23,096 nucleotides of DNA from CAYJAD01 sp964370305 (GCA_964370305.1 CAYJIU010000021.1:1-23096), one strand, 5' to 3'; positions 16,201 to 23,096 are shown, counted from the stretch's first letter. Notes: generated from the sequence alone by a model not told the origin. Program-made: numbers and translations.

Positions 16201-16584
16201 AAAATCGCAAAAGGATTTTTTCAAACTCGACGCGATGACGGCACCCTCACTGGAGAATCCACAACCTTTGAAGAGCTACGAGACTCAGGCCCTCTATCTA
16301 ATGGAATTTTATATAGTAAAAATTTAGCTTTACTAGGCCCTGACCTAAGCCTGACCGGTAGCGGAACCATTGACATAGTAAAAAACACCCTTGATATGCG
16401 CCTATTGGCCTCCACATCAGGCTTAAATGATATACCAGTGCATTATTATGGCAGCTTAGACGACCCCCAACGCGATATTAATACAGGCTCGGTTATACTT
16501 GGGGCCATAACCAATTTTGGTACTGGTATTTTTGATCTTTTGGGCGGAGCACTTGAAGGCTTATTTGGCATATTCAAGAATTAA
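13228..16584 (+). CDS. AsmA family envelope protein
   Basis: A 1118-residue protein of the AsmA-like group, large inner-membrane-anchored periplasmic proteins thought to move or regulate phospholipid supply to the outer membrane. One N-terminal membrane helix (about 22-47) is followed by the AsmA opening (EIAAKIKNRTGIEASFSAVDVALFP style). A very long beta-rich repeat region follows, as expected of the beta-groove/bridge fold. The ending is typical (LDMRLLAST, then DIPVHYYGSLDDPQ). A Thr/Ser/Pro-rich linker sits near residues 850-865. The start has no recognisable Shine-Dalgarno and no clear promoter upstream, but the membrane helix follows directly and no later Met is near, so I keep it. C-runs of 6, 9 and 7 lie at 13255, 13652 and 14358. 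It converges with the flagellar operon. Confidence 0.88.
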   Translation: MSTRQATHEPPNQSSLLIRLGRICIYGILGLVIVILLAFSAAAIYLYQNQESLSQEIAAKIKNRTGIEASFSAVDVALFPIPSLAISDISLQFEQAKLNIAYATASPVLWSLLQGKVVLGHISLIRPYISGELPKNVTENNAPPHEVKIFEDTHDIINKALDSVTIPPVLHGCDIKIAHGSVDFALGDSKIVMEDIQIDLDISLNGTLRTDIAINSPSTFKHDETMTQVDALQLSISGLTNAENLRMLKLNLGTRLHIDKLLKNTNINFDFSLQPDVEMGTTEGSSPHLKHILTGKWNIDGSLLWHDVAIPMASSGDLSGDLDTSIDITQASAQLGDDSLSLQAQLNNIFSNDPSISGSIDLKHLSLTQWFGFARNLPPGLQHTLKDISDGKLDFEMNKNWLKVPHIEATAAKTTFVGTGGVASWDDIIIKLDLSGPDVSLVTAFPETEGVDVSVPSFPHRPLTPMPGTSEAAASTGPSVGYDINLNVEKLTTWGLTLGDVSFRAIPAEEVAKSNPKNHPDAVLLDFTIDKFYGGKTKAKALLFRTKDKISGYDITAIFRNVNAKGPLDILAGREILGGKLSLDTSFVAYGKNLGEFLISKVGELSLNVDGGFFTGKSKQRTSFENFHVAGKFTSTPLTTKMSNSMPASLRYNGLWKVALQRPDLHLESNLNGILTLVGKDYTDIVLDNISGKLQATLGAKSIGLKQDILADISGKYSFDSAKSTLSAAKAQMLIPNFANTSLNGNFSMDYAKELQWEANLKGHTKNLSVLAEKLSSEHKSPIPATAPQELKIQAKLTKNDKGLNISNLWLSLDKMKLSGNIHKSADQKPLWNINLKLNLLDLDKLFPTQKATTSTPSTVTTKPSKPWSLAWLNENNAKGQIQIEILRLHKTTSTNINIPIKMENNTLTLSPIRGTFYGGPAKVDFVGKGVGNVLHVQGGISAENIKMLELSHELKLKTAIGGSGSVWVSAKGALTNSNTILPLLDGTWRVKIAKGFFQTRRDDGTLTGESTTFEELRDSGPLSNGILYSKNLALLGPDLSLTGSGTIDIVKNTLDMRLLASTSGLNDIPVHYYGSLDDPQRDINTGSVILGAITNFGTGIFDLLGGALEGLFGIFKN
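13652..13660 (+). repeat. C9 homopolymer inside the AsmA gene
   Basis: Nine C in a row span codons 142-145 (Ala-Pro-Pro-His). Loss of one C would end translation about 12 codons later at TAA, and gain of one would create an immediate TGA. This makes it a candidate slippage site. Confidence 0.6.
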
Positions 16585-16606
16585 AAAATTACATAATGTC
16601 TTAAGG

Positions 16607-17026
16607 CTATTTTTCAGCGGTTTGGGCAAGAATGAGCTCAACTTCATCCACTGTTAATCCGGCATTTTTGGCAATTTGTTTTGCACTTAAGCCACGACTA
16701 CGTTGGTTTAAGATAAGCTCGCGTAAGAATTGCGGTGAGCGCGAAATACCTTCGGCTTGAGAGACCAAACGGCGTAATTCTTCGGCTCGTTCTTCTATTT
16801 TTTGATCAAGAGTGCGCAGCTCTGCTTGACGTTGGGCAAAGCTTGCCACAAGTTCACGCTCAAGTTCTGCATTATGTTGAAGGCGCGCAAGGAGTAATTC
16901 TTGATTACCTTGAAGGTTTTGCATAAGATTTTCTGAACGCCTAAGACGCAAGAAAAAAAACACCACAGAGCCAAGCAATAAAAGCTCAATTACAGAAAAT
17001 AATATGACTGCCCACATAGTTAGCAT
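16607..17026 (-). CDS. Membrane coiled-coil protein, DUF2802-like, end of flagellar operon
   Basis: A 139-residue protein with one N-terminal membrane helix (about 4-26), a long charged coiled coil (about 30-92, with a heptad-like ELERELVASFAQRQAEL stretch), and a compact C-terminal helical segment (LSAKQIAKNAGLTVDEVELIL, about 114-134) that looks like a helix-turn-helix fold. The layout resembles DUF2802 proteins, which in polar flagellates such as Pseudomonas and Vibrio lie near the end of the flhA-flhF-flhG-fliA-cheY chemotaxis cluster. That assignment is inference. AAGG lies about 10 nt before the ATG. It follows the gene at 17142 by 115 bp and is the last gene of the minus-strand run, so it may have its own promoter (TTGTGA...TATATA in the gap is weak). 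No function is known. Confidence 0.7.
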   Translation of the reverse strand: MLTMWAVILFSVIELLLLGSVVFFFLRLRRSENLMQNLQGNQELLLARLQHNAELERELVASFAQRQAELRTLDQKIEERAEELRRLVSQAEGISRSPQFLRELILNQRSRGLSAKQIAKNAGLTVDEVELILAQTAEK

Positions 17027-17141
17027 CTTAACTGGCCTTTGTAATGAATTAAATTATGCAATACGACTTTCTGACTTGAAGTAGAAAATATTTTTTATAT
17101 AATCAACCTGAGGCTACAATCACAACATCTAAGGCAATCTG

Positions 17142-17465
17142 CTATACTTTAATATTAAGCAAGTTCCCCACCATAGGCCCACTTGGTGCCGATGGCTCGT
17201 CATCTTCAGGACTATGCTGGCGTTGCCTTCTGCGACTGCCAAAGTTTCCTCTACCTTGACTGCCTTGCTGCCCTTCACCGGCAATACGTGATTCTACAGT
17301 ATTTTCAACAGATTGTATTTGTTGCTTTTCTAGCTTAGACATTTCATTAGCGATGGCGCGCGACATGGCAAGGGCCGCTTGAGGGCCTGTTGAAGCATCA
17401 TGCGCCGCACGGCCTGTAAAGCCAGTTTGGGCATAAAGCACTGCAATTGTTGCGTCTATAGTCAT
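17142..17465 (-). CDS. Hypothetical protein in flagellar operon
   Basis: A 107-residue soluble protein that I do not recognise. Residues 1-60 are Ala-rich and probably helical. Residues 65-95 are rich in Gln, Gly, Arg, Ser and Pro and look disordered. The C-terminus is a distinct motif, PMVGNLLNIKV, that could be a docking peptide. GGAG lies 8 nt before the ATG. The gene follows fliL by 63 bp on the same strand, with no terminator between, so it is probably transcribed with it. No signal peptide or membrane helix is visible, placing it in the cytoplasm. Codon and base use look like the neighbours. Being kept in a flagellar operon suggests a motility role, unproved. Confidence 0.65.
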   Translation of the reverse strand: MTIDATIAVLYAQTGFTGRAAHDASTGPQAALAMSRAIANEMSKLEKQQIQSVENTVESRIAGEGQQGSQGRGNFGSRRRQRQHSPEDDEPSAPSGPMVGNLLNIKV

Positions 17466-17528
17466 AACTCAGCTCCGGGGTTTGAGTTATTGCCTTCAAA
17501 TCGCTTTAAAACTTCTAGTACAAGGCTC

Positions 17529-18197
17529 CTATTTTCCTAAATAACTCTCAAATAACATATCGTCAATTTTTCCACCAACTAAATAGCCTCCAAAAACAGA
17601 AGCTAAATCCTTCTTGATAGTTGCCACGTTGGCAGGGTCAACTAAGAAGTGATGTGGTTTGTTAACTAAATAATAGTACACCGCATCGCGCAGCTGGGCC
17701 ATTTTGCCCTGAGATTCCAGCATGAGCTGTTCATCCTTGGTAACGATGGCAAACTTACATACCAAAAAGACCTCACCCAACTCTTTATCTATAAACGGCA
17801 CCCAAAATGGCTCAAAGGAGACGATAAATTCATCAGGTAATGGGGCCACTTCTGGTACGTTTGGAACAGTAATAACCTCTGGCTCAACGGGCGGTGGAGG
17901 CGGCGTGCGTAAGAAAAACCACCAACCGGCACCCCCAGCCAAAATCAGCAGGAGTAAAACCCCAGCTATGATTATAATTTTTTTCTTTTTACTACCGCCG
18001 TCACTTTCTTCTTCAGGCGGCTCTTCACCTTCTGCAAGGCTTTTTGTTTCTGTTTCTTCTACTTCGGGTTCTTCTTCCTCATCTTTAAGAAAATCAGCAC
18101 CTTCGATGTCTAGGGCTACCTTTTCATCGGCTTTGGAGCTAACCTCTATTTCTGGTGAGCTAGCTTCATCTTGCGTTTTTTCTTGCACTTCAGACAT
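17529..18197 (-). CDS. fliL: Flagellar basal body-associated protein FliL
   Basis: FliL is a single-pass inner-membrane protein surrounding the stator units and supporting motor torque. I start at the ATG at 18197 (222 residues) because GGTGGGA lies just before it; an in-frame GTG at 18206 has none. The first 70 residues are cytoplasmic, very acidic (runs of Glu) and disordered-looking, and longer than the short tail of enterobacterial FliL. A basic KKKK stop, then membrane helix about 74-96, a Pro5 hinge and a periplasmic stomatin-like domain follow (FIVSFEPFWVPF, FLVCKFAIVTKDE, LRDAVYYYLVNK, then KKDLASVF). The gene sits 41 bp after cheY, not next to fliM as in many bacteria. Confidence 0.85.
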   Translation of the reverse strand: MSEVQEKTQDEASSPEIEVSSKADEKVALDIEGADFLKDEEEEPEVEETETKSLAEGEEPPEEESDGGSKKKKIIIIAGVLLLLILAGGAGWWFFLRTPPPPPVEPEVITVPNVPEVAPLPDEFIVSFEPFWVPFIDKELGEVFLVCKFAIVTKDEQLMLESQGKMAQLRDAVYYYLVNKPHHFLVDPANVATIKKDLASVFGGYLVGGKIDDMLFESYLGK

Positions 18198-18238
18198 AGA
18201 TCCCACCAGTTATTTAATAAAGCAGAAAAACAAACACC

Positions 18239-18619
18239 TTAAGGGAAGATTTTATCTATTTTTTGCTTCATGGTATCAGCTGTAAATGGCTTTACAATAT
18301 AGTTTGATACACCTGCTTGCACCGCTTCCAAAATATTTTCTTGCTGCGCCTCTGCTGTAACCATAAGAAAAGGAATTTTTTCAAATTGTTCACTGGCGCG
18401 TACTTTGCGCAAAAGGTCAATACCAGTCATACCCGGCATATTCCAGTCAGATACAACAAAGTCAATTTTTTCACGATTAAGAACTTCCCATGCCGTGGTA
18501 CCGTCGTCAGCTTCTACCACATTGTTAAAGCCAAGTTGACGTAAGATGTTACGCACAATACGACGCATGGTAGAAAAATCATCCACTACTAACACGCGCA
18601 TTTCAGTATCATAAGCCAT
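18239..18619 (-). CDS. cheY: Chemotaxis response regulator CheY
   Basis: A 126-residue stand-alone receiver domain that, when phosphorylated by CheA, binds the flagellar switch. All key residues are present: Asp13/Asp14 for Mg2+, phospho-acceptor Asp58 (SDWNMPGMTG), Thr88, Tyr107 and Lys110. The DWNMPGM.G sequence and the FxTMRRIVRN helix are typical of true CheY, not of a transcription regulator. A strong site, GAGGGAGG, lies 4 nt before the ATG. It starts 20 bp after fliA ends, in the fliA-cheY order common in polar flagellates. No cheZ follows; fliL takes that place. Confidence 0.93.
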   Translation of the reverse strand: MAYDTEMRVLVVDDFSTMRRIVRNILRQLGFNNVVEADDGTTAWEVLNREKIDFVVSDWNMPGMTGIDLLRKVRASEQFEKIPFLMVTAEAQQENILEAVQAGVSNYIVKPFTADTMKQKIDKIFP

Positions 18620-18639
18620 AATGCCTCCCTCGACAAAAA

Positions 18640-19419
18640 TTATAATATTTCAGATTTGCCGTAATTATCAAAAAATGCTTGCCTTAGCCTTTGCAAAGCT
18701 TGTGAGTGCAATTGTGAAACACGCCCTTCGGTTATACCCATAACTTCTGCAGTTTCACGCATATTTAATTCATCACTGTAATAGAGTGATAATACCAGCT
18801 TTTCTCTTGGTGTCAATGTTTCAATAAGTGGTGCCACCCGCTCCACCATTTCGCGCATGGCTGTCGCTTGGTATGGCTCATCACTTGGCTTACCATCGTT
18901 ACTGACCATATCTTGCACAGAGTCAAGTGATACCCAAAGTTGATTATGTAGTGCCTCAAGGCCGTGCCGCACTTCTTGAAGGCTTAAGCCTGTAATTTCT
19001 TGTAATTCTTCTTCGGTGGCTTGCCTTCCGTGCTCATGTTCAACACGGCGCAAAGCACTATCAATTTGCCTTACTCTTTGGCGCAAAGAACGAGGAAACC
19101 AATCTAATTTGCGCAAGTCATCAAGCATGGCCCCACGGATACGATTTTCAGCGTATGAATCAAAGCGTACTCCAAGTTGAGGCTTAAATTTGCCAAGAGC
19201 TTCCATAAGTCCTAGGGTTCCGGCACTTATCATTTCACCAAGCTCAATATTTTTTGGCAACTTGGCTTTGATGCGCAATGCAAGAAAGCGTATCTTAGGT
19301 GCGTAATGGCGGACTATACTCTCCTGCTCTGCGGGTGAGAAGTCATTCCAAGCCGTATGGCCAGACTCCATCTCTTCCCAAGGCAGAAAATCATGTTTTT
19401 TTGCTCTTACTTCACTCAT
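18640..19419 (-). CDS. fliA: Flagellar sigma factor FliA (sigma-28)
   Basis: A 259-residue RNA polymerase sigma factor for late flagellar and chemotaxis promoters. I choose the ATG at 19419 (GAGGAAAAGG just before it); the in-frame GTG at 19446 has no good site. Region 2 spans about 33-105 (LGLMEALGKF, FDSYAENRIRGAMLDDLRKLDWFPRS is the family hallmark, split here for length: FDSYAENRIRGAMLDDL then RKLDWFPRS). Region 3 is about 115-175 and region 4 about 205-255 (LTPREKLVLSLYY, then the helix-turn-helix MRETAEVMGITEGRVSQLHS). Region 1 is absent, as in all FliA. A 144-bp gap separates it from flhG, longer than other gaps in the run. Whether flgM is nearby cannot be seen here. Confidence 0.95.
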   Translation of the reverse strand: MSEVRAKKHDFLPWEEMESGHTAWNDFSPAEQESIVRHYAPKIRFLALRIKAKLPKNIELGEMISAGTLGLMEALGKFKPQLGVRFDSYAENRIRGAMLDDLRKLDWFPRSLRQRVRQIDSALRRVEHEHGRQATEEELQEITGLSLQEVRHGLEALHNQLWVSLDSVQDMVSNDGKPSDEPYQATAMREMVERVAPLIETLTPREKLVLSLYYSDELNMRETAEVMGITEGRVSQLHSQALQRLRQAFFDNYGKSEIL

Positions 19420-19463
19420 AGCCTTTTCCTCATACAAACGTTGCACATTTTAGAACTCATGAG

Positions 19464-19477
19464 GCATAATATTATGC
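19464..19477. promoter_or_regulatory. 14-bp palindrome upstream of fliA
   Basis: GCATAATATTATGC is perfectly self-complementary and sits 44 bp upstream of the fliA start codon in the 144-bp flhG-fliA gap. It contains CATAAT, a fair -10 box on the minus strand, but the expected -35 positions are poor. It could be an operator over a weak promoter or chance in AT-rich DNA. I found no sigma54 -24/-12 pair in the gap. Confidence 0.3.
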
Positions 19478-19563
19478 ATACAAATTTTGACCTACATATT
19501 TACTATACCCAAGCTAGTGCATTTTTCATTCATATTATATTCATCAAATATGTAATCCTTCAA

Positions 19564-20376
19564 CTATTGAAACAGTAAATGCTTCCAGAAAAATTTAATA
19601 TTACCATCTAAATTCTTTTGCACATCCCACTCAAGCATATTATCTGCAATACTTTGAATAGCAACGGCTGCGTGACATTTATCATTATTTACACAGATGG
19701 GCAGTTGATGCACTACAGAGTGACGCACGGTTATATCGCGTGGTACAATGCCTACTAAATCTAAGGATACATTACTTAAAAAATGCTCACAAGCTTGATA
19801 CAGCCTGCTAAATACTTCCTTAGCCATGCGCATATCCTGAACCATATTAAGAACTATCTTAAAATGCTCAACGCCATGTGTTGTTTTAAGCACTTTAATA
19901 AGAGCATAAGCATCGGTTAGTGATGTAGGTTCCGGCGTAAGCACCACTATCCGCTCTTGGGCTGCAAGGTTAAAGTATAATACGTTATCATTAATGCCAG
20001 CCCCTGTATCCACAAGCATAAAATCAACTTCTTTTTCTAAAACATCAACTGCTTCAAGTAGTTCTAGCTTTTGCCCTGTATCTAGTGAAAGCATTTCACT
20101 CATACCAGATGATGCAGGCAATATGGAAAAGCCATACGGAGTTGGGAATAAAATATCATGAATATCTGCCCCTTCATGGAAGAGGTGAAAAAGGTTCTTT
20201 TGTGGAGTTAGACCAAGCAACACATCCACATTAGCAAGGCCCAAGTCTGCATCCAAAAGTACCACTCGTTTTCCACGTTTAGCAAGCTCCACGGCTAGGT
20301 TAACCGAAAGATTTGTTTTGCCAACACCCCCCTTACCGGAGGTTACGGAAACAACTAGAGGAAAAGTATCACTCAT
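19564..20376 (-). CDS. flhG: Flagellar number regulator FlhG (FleN/MinD-like ATPase)
   Basis: A 270-residue ParA/MinD-type ATPase that limits flagellar number and acts with FlhF at the pole. The deviant Walker A SGKGGVGKT (13-21) with Lys15, the switch region LLDADLGLANVDVLLG (about 40-55) and Walker B FMLVDTGAGI are intact. The C-terminus has a long hydrophobic/aromatic helix (IKFFWKHLLF) that could act as a membrane-targeting helix. GGGGAG lies 5 nt before the ATG, 12 bp after flhF ends. The ATPase fold begins at residue 7, so the N-terminal DQAxxLR helix by which FlhG usually stimulates FlhF GTPase is not encoded; the only upstream alternative start adds four codons. Confidence 0.92.
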   Translation of the reverse strand: MSDTFPLVVSVTSGKGGVGKTNLSVNLAVELAKRGKRVVLLDADLGLANVDVLLGLTPQKNLFHLFHEGADIHDILFPTPYGFSILPASSGMSEMLSLDTGQKLELLEAVDVLEKEVDFMLVDTGAGINDNVLYFNLAAQERIVVLTPEPTSLTDAYALIKVLKTTHGVEHFKIVLNMVQDMRMAKEVFSRLYQACEHFLSNVSLDLVGIVPRDITVRHSVVHQLPICVNNDKCHAAVAIQSIADNMLEWDVQKNLDGNIKFFWKHLLFQ

Positions 20377-20388
20377 AAAAACTCCCCA

Positions 20389-21579
20389 CTACCGTTTTTT
20401 ATTATCATTTTGGCCGTCAGAGCCAGGTAATTGTCGCTTAAAAATTAGCCGCCATAGTTGAGACTCTGTCGCAGGGGCAAGTGTATCACGAAGTTCTGCC
20501 CCATATGATAAGGCTGATACAGGTATATTGCATGCCGCTGCCGCATTGACGATGGTACCATAGCTAACAGATTCATCAAGCTTAGTCCAAATTAAACTAG
20601 CCGCACCAGCGGTGGCATAACGATTTAAAAAGGCTGTTACTTGCGCCCCGTCATAGGTGGGAGCAAGTACAATATGTGTTGCCATATCTGCTGCTTGTTC
20701 ACCCTCTAATCCAAGGGATGCTTTGACAGTTTCTAAATTACTATCAAGGCCAATACCAGGCATGTCTATAAATATCTTATCAGCATGGGCGTTGGCAATG
20801 AGGGCTTTATCCATACTATTTTTATCCCTTGCTTCCACATATGTAAAGTCAGAAAGCTCAGCCCAATGGCGTAAAATCAGTCTACCATTGCCGCGTTGAC
20901 AATCTGCATTAATAAAAGCAATGCGTAAGTCAGAATTATTGGCGCGTAAATGCAAAGCCATGCGCAAGGCCGTAGTGGTTTTACCCACTCCATATGGGCC
21001 AGCAACGCAGTGCAGCCTTTGAGGCCACTCTACATCGCCCCAAGTCTTCACCGGCACAAGCTCACTTAAAGATTCAAGTACAGATGCCCCAGGACTCAAA
21101 AGCAAACGACGGTAAAGTTCTAGGGCCACCACATCCGATACACCCTCACGCTGTAAATATTCCAAAGCCACACGTTGCCTTGGGGTGAGCCTTTCTAGCT
21201 GTATGGATGGCTTCATAAGTGCAAAGAGATGTTCTTTTACTTGTAACCATTCCTTATGCCATTCACTCCAGCCGGGCGGGCTTGGGTGGCTTGATTGTGA
21301 AAAATCAGCACTGCTCATAGTTTGCGCGCCGCCAATTAAGTGACTCAAAACTTGAGCTGCACTACTACCCGCACTGGCACCAGTATTTTTAATACTACCA
21401 GTGGATGTCATAGTATTGACATTAGGTACGCGCTCAATACCAGCAGTAACTTCATGCAGCCGCACACCACCTTTGCGAAAGCTCCTACTGCTAAGAATAA
21501 CGGCATCAGGGCCAAGTTCTTCTTTAACTTGAGCAAGTACCGCTTGGGTATTGGTTCCAGTATAAGTTTTTACATGCAT
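20389..21579 (-). CDS. flhF: Flagellar placement GTPase FlhF, with altered G2/G3 motifs
   Basis: A 396-residue SRP-type GTPase that marks the site of flagellar assembly, usually the pole. The N-terminal B domain begins with MHVKTYTG and contains ELGPDAVILSSR. A Ser/Thr/Gly-rich linker occupies about 50-105 and the N-domain helices about 110-175. The G domain has P-loop GPYGVGKT (194-201) and G4 TKLDE (332-336). The usual DTYRIAA (G2) is replaced by DCQRGNG (226-232), and DTAGR (G3) by DMPGI (272-276), losing the Arg. Its ATG shares one base with the flhA stop codon (TAATG), so translation is coupled; GGGGA lies 8 nt before it, inside flhA. Confidence 0.92.
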   Translation of the reverse strand: MHVKTYTGTNTQAVLAQVKEELGPDAVILSSRSFRKGGVRLHEVTAGIERVPNVNTMTSTGSIKNTGASAGSSAAQVLSHLIGGAQTMSSADFSQSSHPSPPGWSEWHKEWLQVKEHLFALMKPSIQLERLTPRQRVALEYLQREGVSDVVALELYRRLLLSPGASVLESLSELVPVKTWGDVEWPQRLHCVAGPYGVGKTTTALRMALHLRANNSDLRIAFINADCQRGNGRLILRHWAELSDFTYVEARDKNSMDKALIANAHADKIFIDMPGIGLDSNLETVKASLGLEGEQAADMATHIVLAPTYDGAQVTAFLNRYATAGAASLIWTKLDESVSYGTIVNAAAACNIPVSALSYGAELRDTLAPATESQLWRLIFKRQLPGSDGQNDNKKR

Positions 21580-23096
21580 TAATCAATCCCCACTACACCT
21601 ACAGATTGTAAATGAATATCCGGTGGTATTTCAGCTTGAGAAATGACCGGTACCGTAGGCAGAAAGCGTGTAATAAGCTGAGCTAAATGCGGTCTTAATA
21701 TGGGCGAGGCCAAGAGTATGGGCTGGCCTTCGGCTTGTACTGCATTTTCAATGGCATTATTTACACTTTGAATAAGTTTTTGCGCCACCACTGGGTTTAG
21801 TGACAAAAATGTCCCTCCATCAGTCTGGCGTATACCTTCTTGTACAGTACGTTCGGCCTCTTGGTCTAGTGTTAAGACGGCCAAACCTCCGGTGCTATCC
21901 ACATAAGGGCGCACAATAGAGCGCGATAAACGCTCACGCACATATTCTGCTAACATATCAGCTTGCTTAATATTTGGGCCAAAGTCGCCTAATGTTTCAA
22001 CAATCGTAAGCATATCACGAATGGTTACATTTTCACGCACAAGAATTTGTAATATTTTTTGCACAACGCCAAGAGGCAAGGTGCCAGGCACTAAATCTTC
22101 CACCGCTTTTGGCGAATGTTTAGCCAAGGTATCCAAAAGACCTTGCACTGCTTGGCGGTCTAAGAAATCTGATAAATGCTTACGGAAGACTTCAGTTAAA
22201 TGTGTTGCAATAACCGTTGCAGGGTCAACCACTGTATAACCTGCAAGCATGGCTTCTTCGCGTTGAGCTTCTGGTATCCAAAGGGCTGGCAAGTTAAAGG
22301 CGGGCTCACGTGTAGCTATACCATTAATTTGCTTGCTAACATTACCTGGATCCATAGCTAAGAAGTGATCGACCAAGATTTCAGCTGAGGCCACTTGATT
22401 ACCCTTAATAAGTAGGGCGTACTGGCCGGGCTTTAATTGTAAATTATCACGTAAGTGTAAGGCCGGAATAACTACGCCCATATCCAGAGCAAATTGCCGA
22501 CGAATAGAACGTATACGTGAGAGCAAGTTACCACTTTGGCTTTCATCCACAAGGGGGATTAAACCATAGCCCACTTCAAGTTCTAAAGCATCAAGGGGTA
22601 ATAGGGCTTGTACTTCTTCTGGTGTATCAGCAGTGCCAGCACCCTTACCAGCTTTCTTGGCATTGGCTTTAGCTTCGGCGTCTTCATCTTCTTCACGCGC
22701 AGTCATGCGAGCTGCCACGAAGCACACCGCAGAGAGGATTAAGAATGGTATAGTTGGTAAACCAGGAACTATAGCAAAGACTAAGAGTACCAAGGAAACC
22801 ATTTGCAAGGCACGAGTATTAAAGGTTAGCTGTGCAAGGAATTCCTCACCCATCTTGGCTTCAGCCGCAGCACGTGATACCAAGATACCAGTGCCAGTTG
22901 ATACTAGGATTGAAGGAATGGTAGAAACAAGACCATCACCAATTGTCAATAAAGAATAGGTAGTTAAAGCACTATCCCAAGCCATATCTTTTTGTACCAC
23001 ACCAATAATAATACCACCAATAAGGTTAACCATGGTGATGAGCATACCAGCGTTAACGTCACCAGTTACAAACTTACAAGCACCATCCATAGCACC
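21579..23096 (-). CDS. flhA: Flagellar type III export protein FlhA (5' end outside window)
   Basis: FlhA is the large inner-membrane export-gate subunit. Reading enters from the right edge (codons G-A before MDGACKF, the conserved AMDGA..FV.GD segment), so roughly the first 200 residues are outside. Visible here: the end of the membrane domain (MLITMVNLIGGIIIGV, LTTYSLLTIGDGLVSTIPSI, two hydrophobic helices about residues 90-125 of the visible part), a charged Glu/Asp/Lys linker, and the complete cytosolic ring domain (LELEVGYGLIPLVD, FALDMGVVIPALHLRDN, GYTVVDPATVIATHL, then HSPKAVEDLVPG and the ITRFLPTVPVISQAEI region). No frame disruption is seen. It opens a tight minus-strand run with flhF and flhG. 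Confidence 0.95.
   Translation of the reverse strand, partial: GAMDGACKFVTGDVNAGMLITMVNLIGGIIIGVVQKDMAWDSALTTYSLLTIGDGLVSTIPSILVSTGTGILVSRAAAEAKMGEEFLAQLTFNTRALQMVSLVLLVFAIVPGLPTIPFLILSAVCFVAARMTAREEDEDAEAKANAKKAGKGAGTADTPEEVQALLPLDALELEVGYGLIPLVDESQSGNLLSRIRSIRRQFALDMGVVIPALHLRDNLQLKPGQYALLIKGNQVASAEILVDHFLAMDPGNVSKQINGIATREPAFNLPALWIPEAQREEAMLAGYTVVDPATVIATHLTEVFRKHLSDFLDRQAVQGLLDTLAKHSPKAVEDLVPGTLPLGVVQKILQILVRENVTIRDMLTIVETLGDFGPNIKQADMLAEYVRERLSRSIVRPYVDSTGGLAVLTLDQEAERTVQEGIRQTDGGTFLSLNPVVAQKLIQSVNNAIENAVQAEGQPILLASPILRPHLAQLITRFLPTVPVISQAEIPPDIHLQSVGVVGID

Noticed and set aside
17722..18285. 187-codon plus-strand open frame rich in Ser and Gly
   Set aside because: Antisense to fliL and its gap; composition mirrors the acidic tail of FliL read backwards.
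19420..19563. Sigma54 or FleQ-type promoter before fliA
   Set aside because: I found no GG-N10-GC pair with suitable flanks on the minus strand.

Overview
This 23 kb window is chromosomal DNA from a motile Gram-negative bacterium of moderate to low GC. The closest match I can suggest is Desulfovibrionaceae or a relative (Desulfobacterota). The evidence is a Desulfovibrio-type homotrimeric porin, a polar-flagellum gene order (flhA-flhF-flhG-fliA-cheY-fliL), an AsmA-type envelope protein and a lineage-flavoured FlhF. The genus is an inference from family resemblance. I see no rRNA, tRNA, CRISPR array, prophage or insertion sequence.

Left part, 1-5.0 kb, plus strand: the window opens inside clpB, with only the first few codons missing. 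Next comes an abundant-type outer-membrane porin with a strong sigma70-like promoter, an 11-bp inverted repeat just upstream of the -35 box, and a strong intrinsic terminator. About 600 bp without a gene follow, filled with a nested array of REP-like repeats built on the motif GTCATTACGAG...GAAGCAATCCA.

Middle part, 5.0-16.6 kb: a secreted OB-fold-like protein and a 1247-residue hybrid sensor kinase lie on the minus strand, separated by an intrinsic terminator that touches the small gene's ribosome binding site. A radical SAM protein and a DUF554 (YqgA-like) membrane protein overlap by ATGA on the minus strand. A small membrane/coiled-coil protein (plus strand) converges with a CgeB-like glycosyltransferase (minus strand), and both stop codons lie inside one hairpin. 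A large AsmA-family protein follows (plus strand). This block is unusually rich in C/G homopolymers (C6 to C9 on the coding strands), two of which sit where slippage would truncate the protein early.

Right part, 16.6-23.1 kb, minus strand: a late flagellar/chemotaxis operon runs, in transcription order, flhA (cut by the window edge), flhF, flhG, fliA, cheY, fliL, then two small unrecognised genes. Together these would cover type III export (FlhA), placement and number of flagella (FlhF/FlhG), the flagellar sigma factor, the motor-switch response regulator and a stator-associated protein. FlhF has altered G2 and G3 motifs, and FlhG lacks room for the usual N-terminal FlhF-activating helix, so the pair may work differently from the textbook version.

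No clearly new multi-gene system stands out. The best candidates for new biology are the FlhF/FlhG divergence, the two unknown genes ending the flagellar operon, the translationally coupled radical SAM-DUF554 pair with a C8 tract at its start, and the poly-C cluster.
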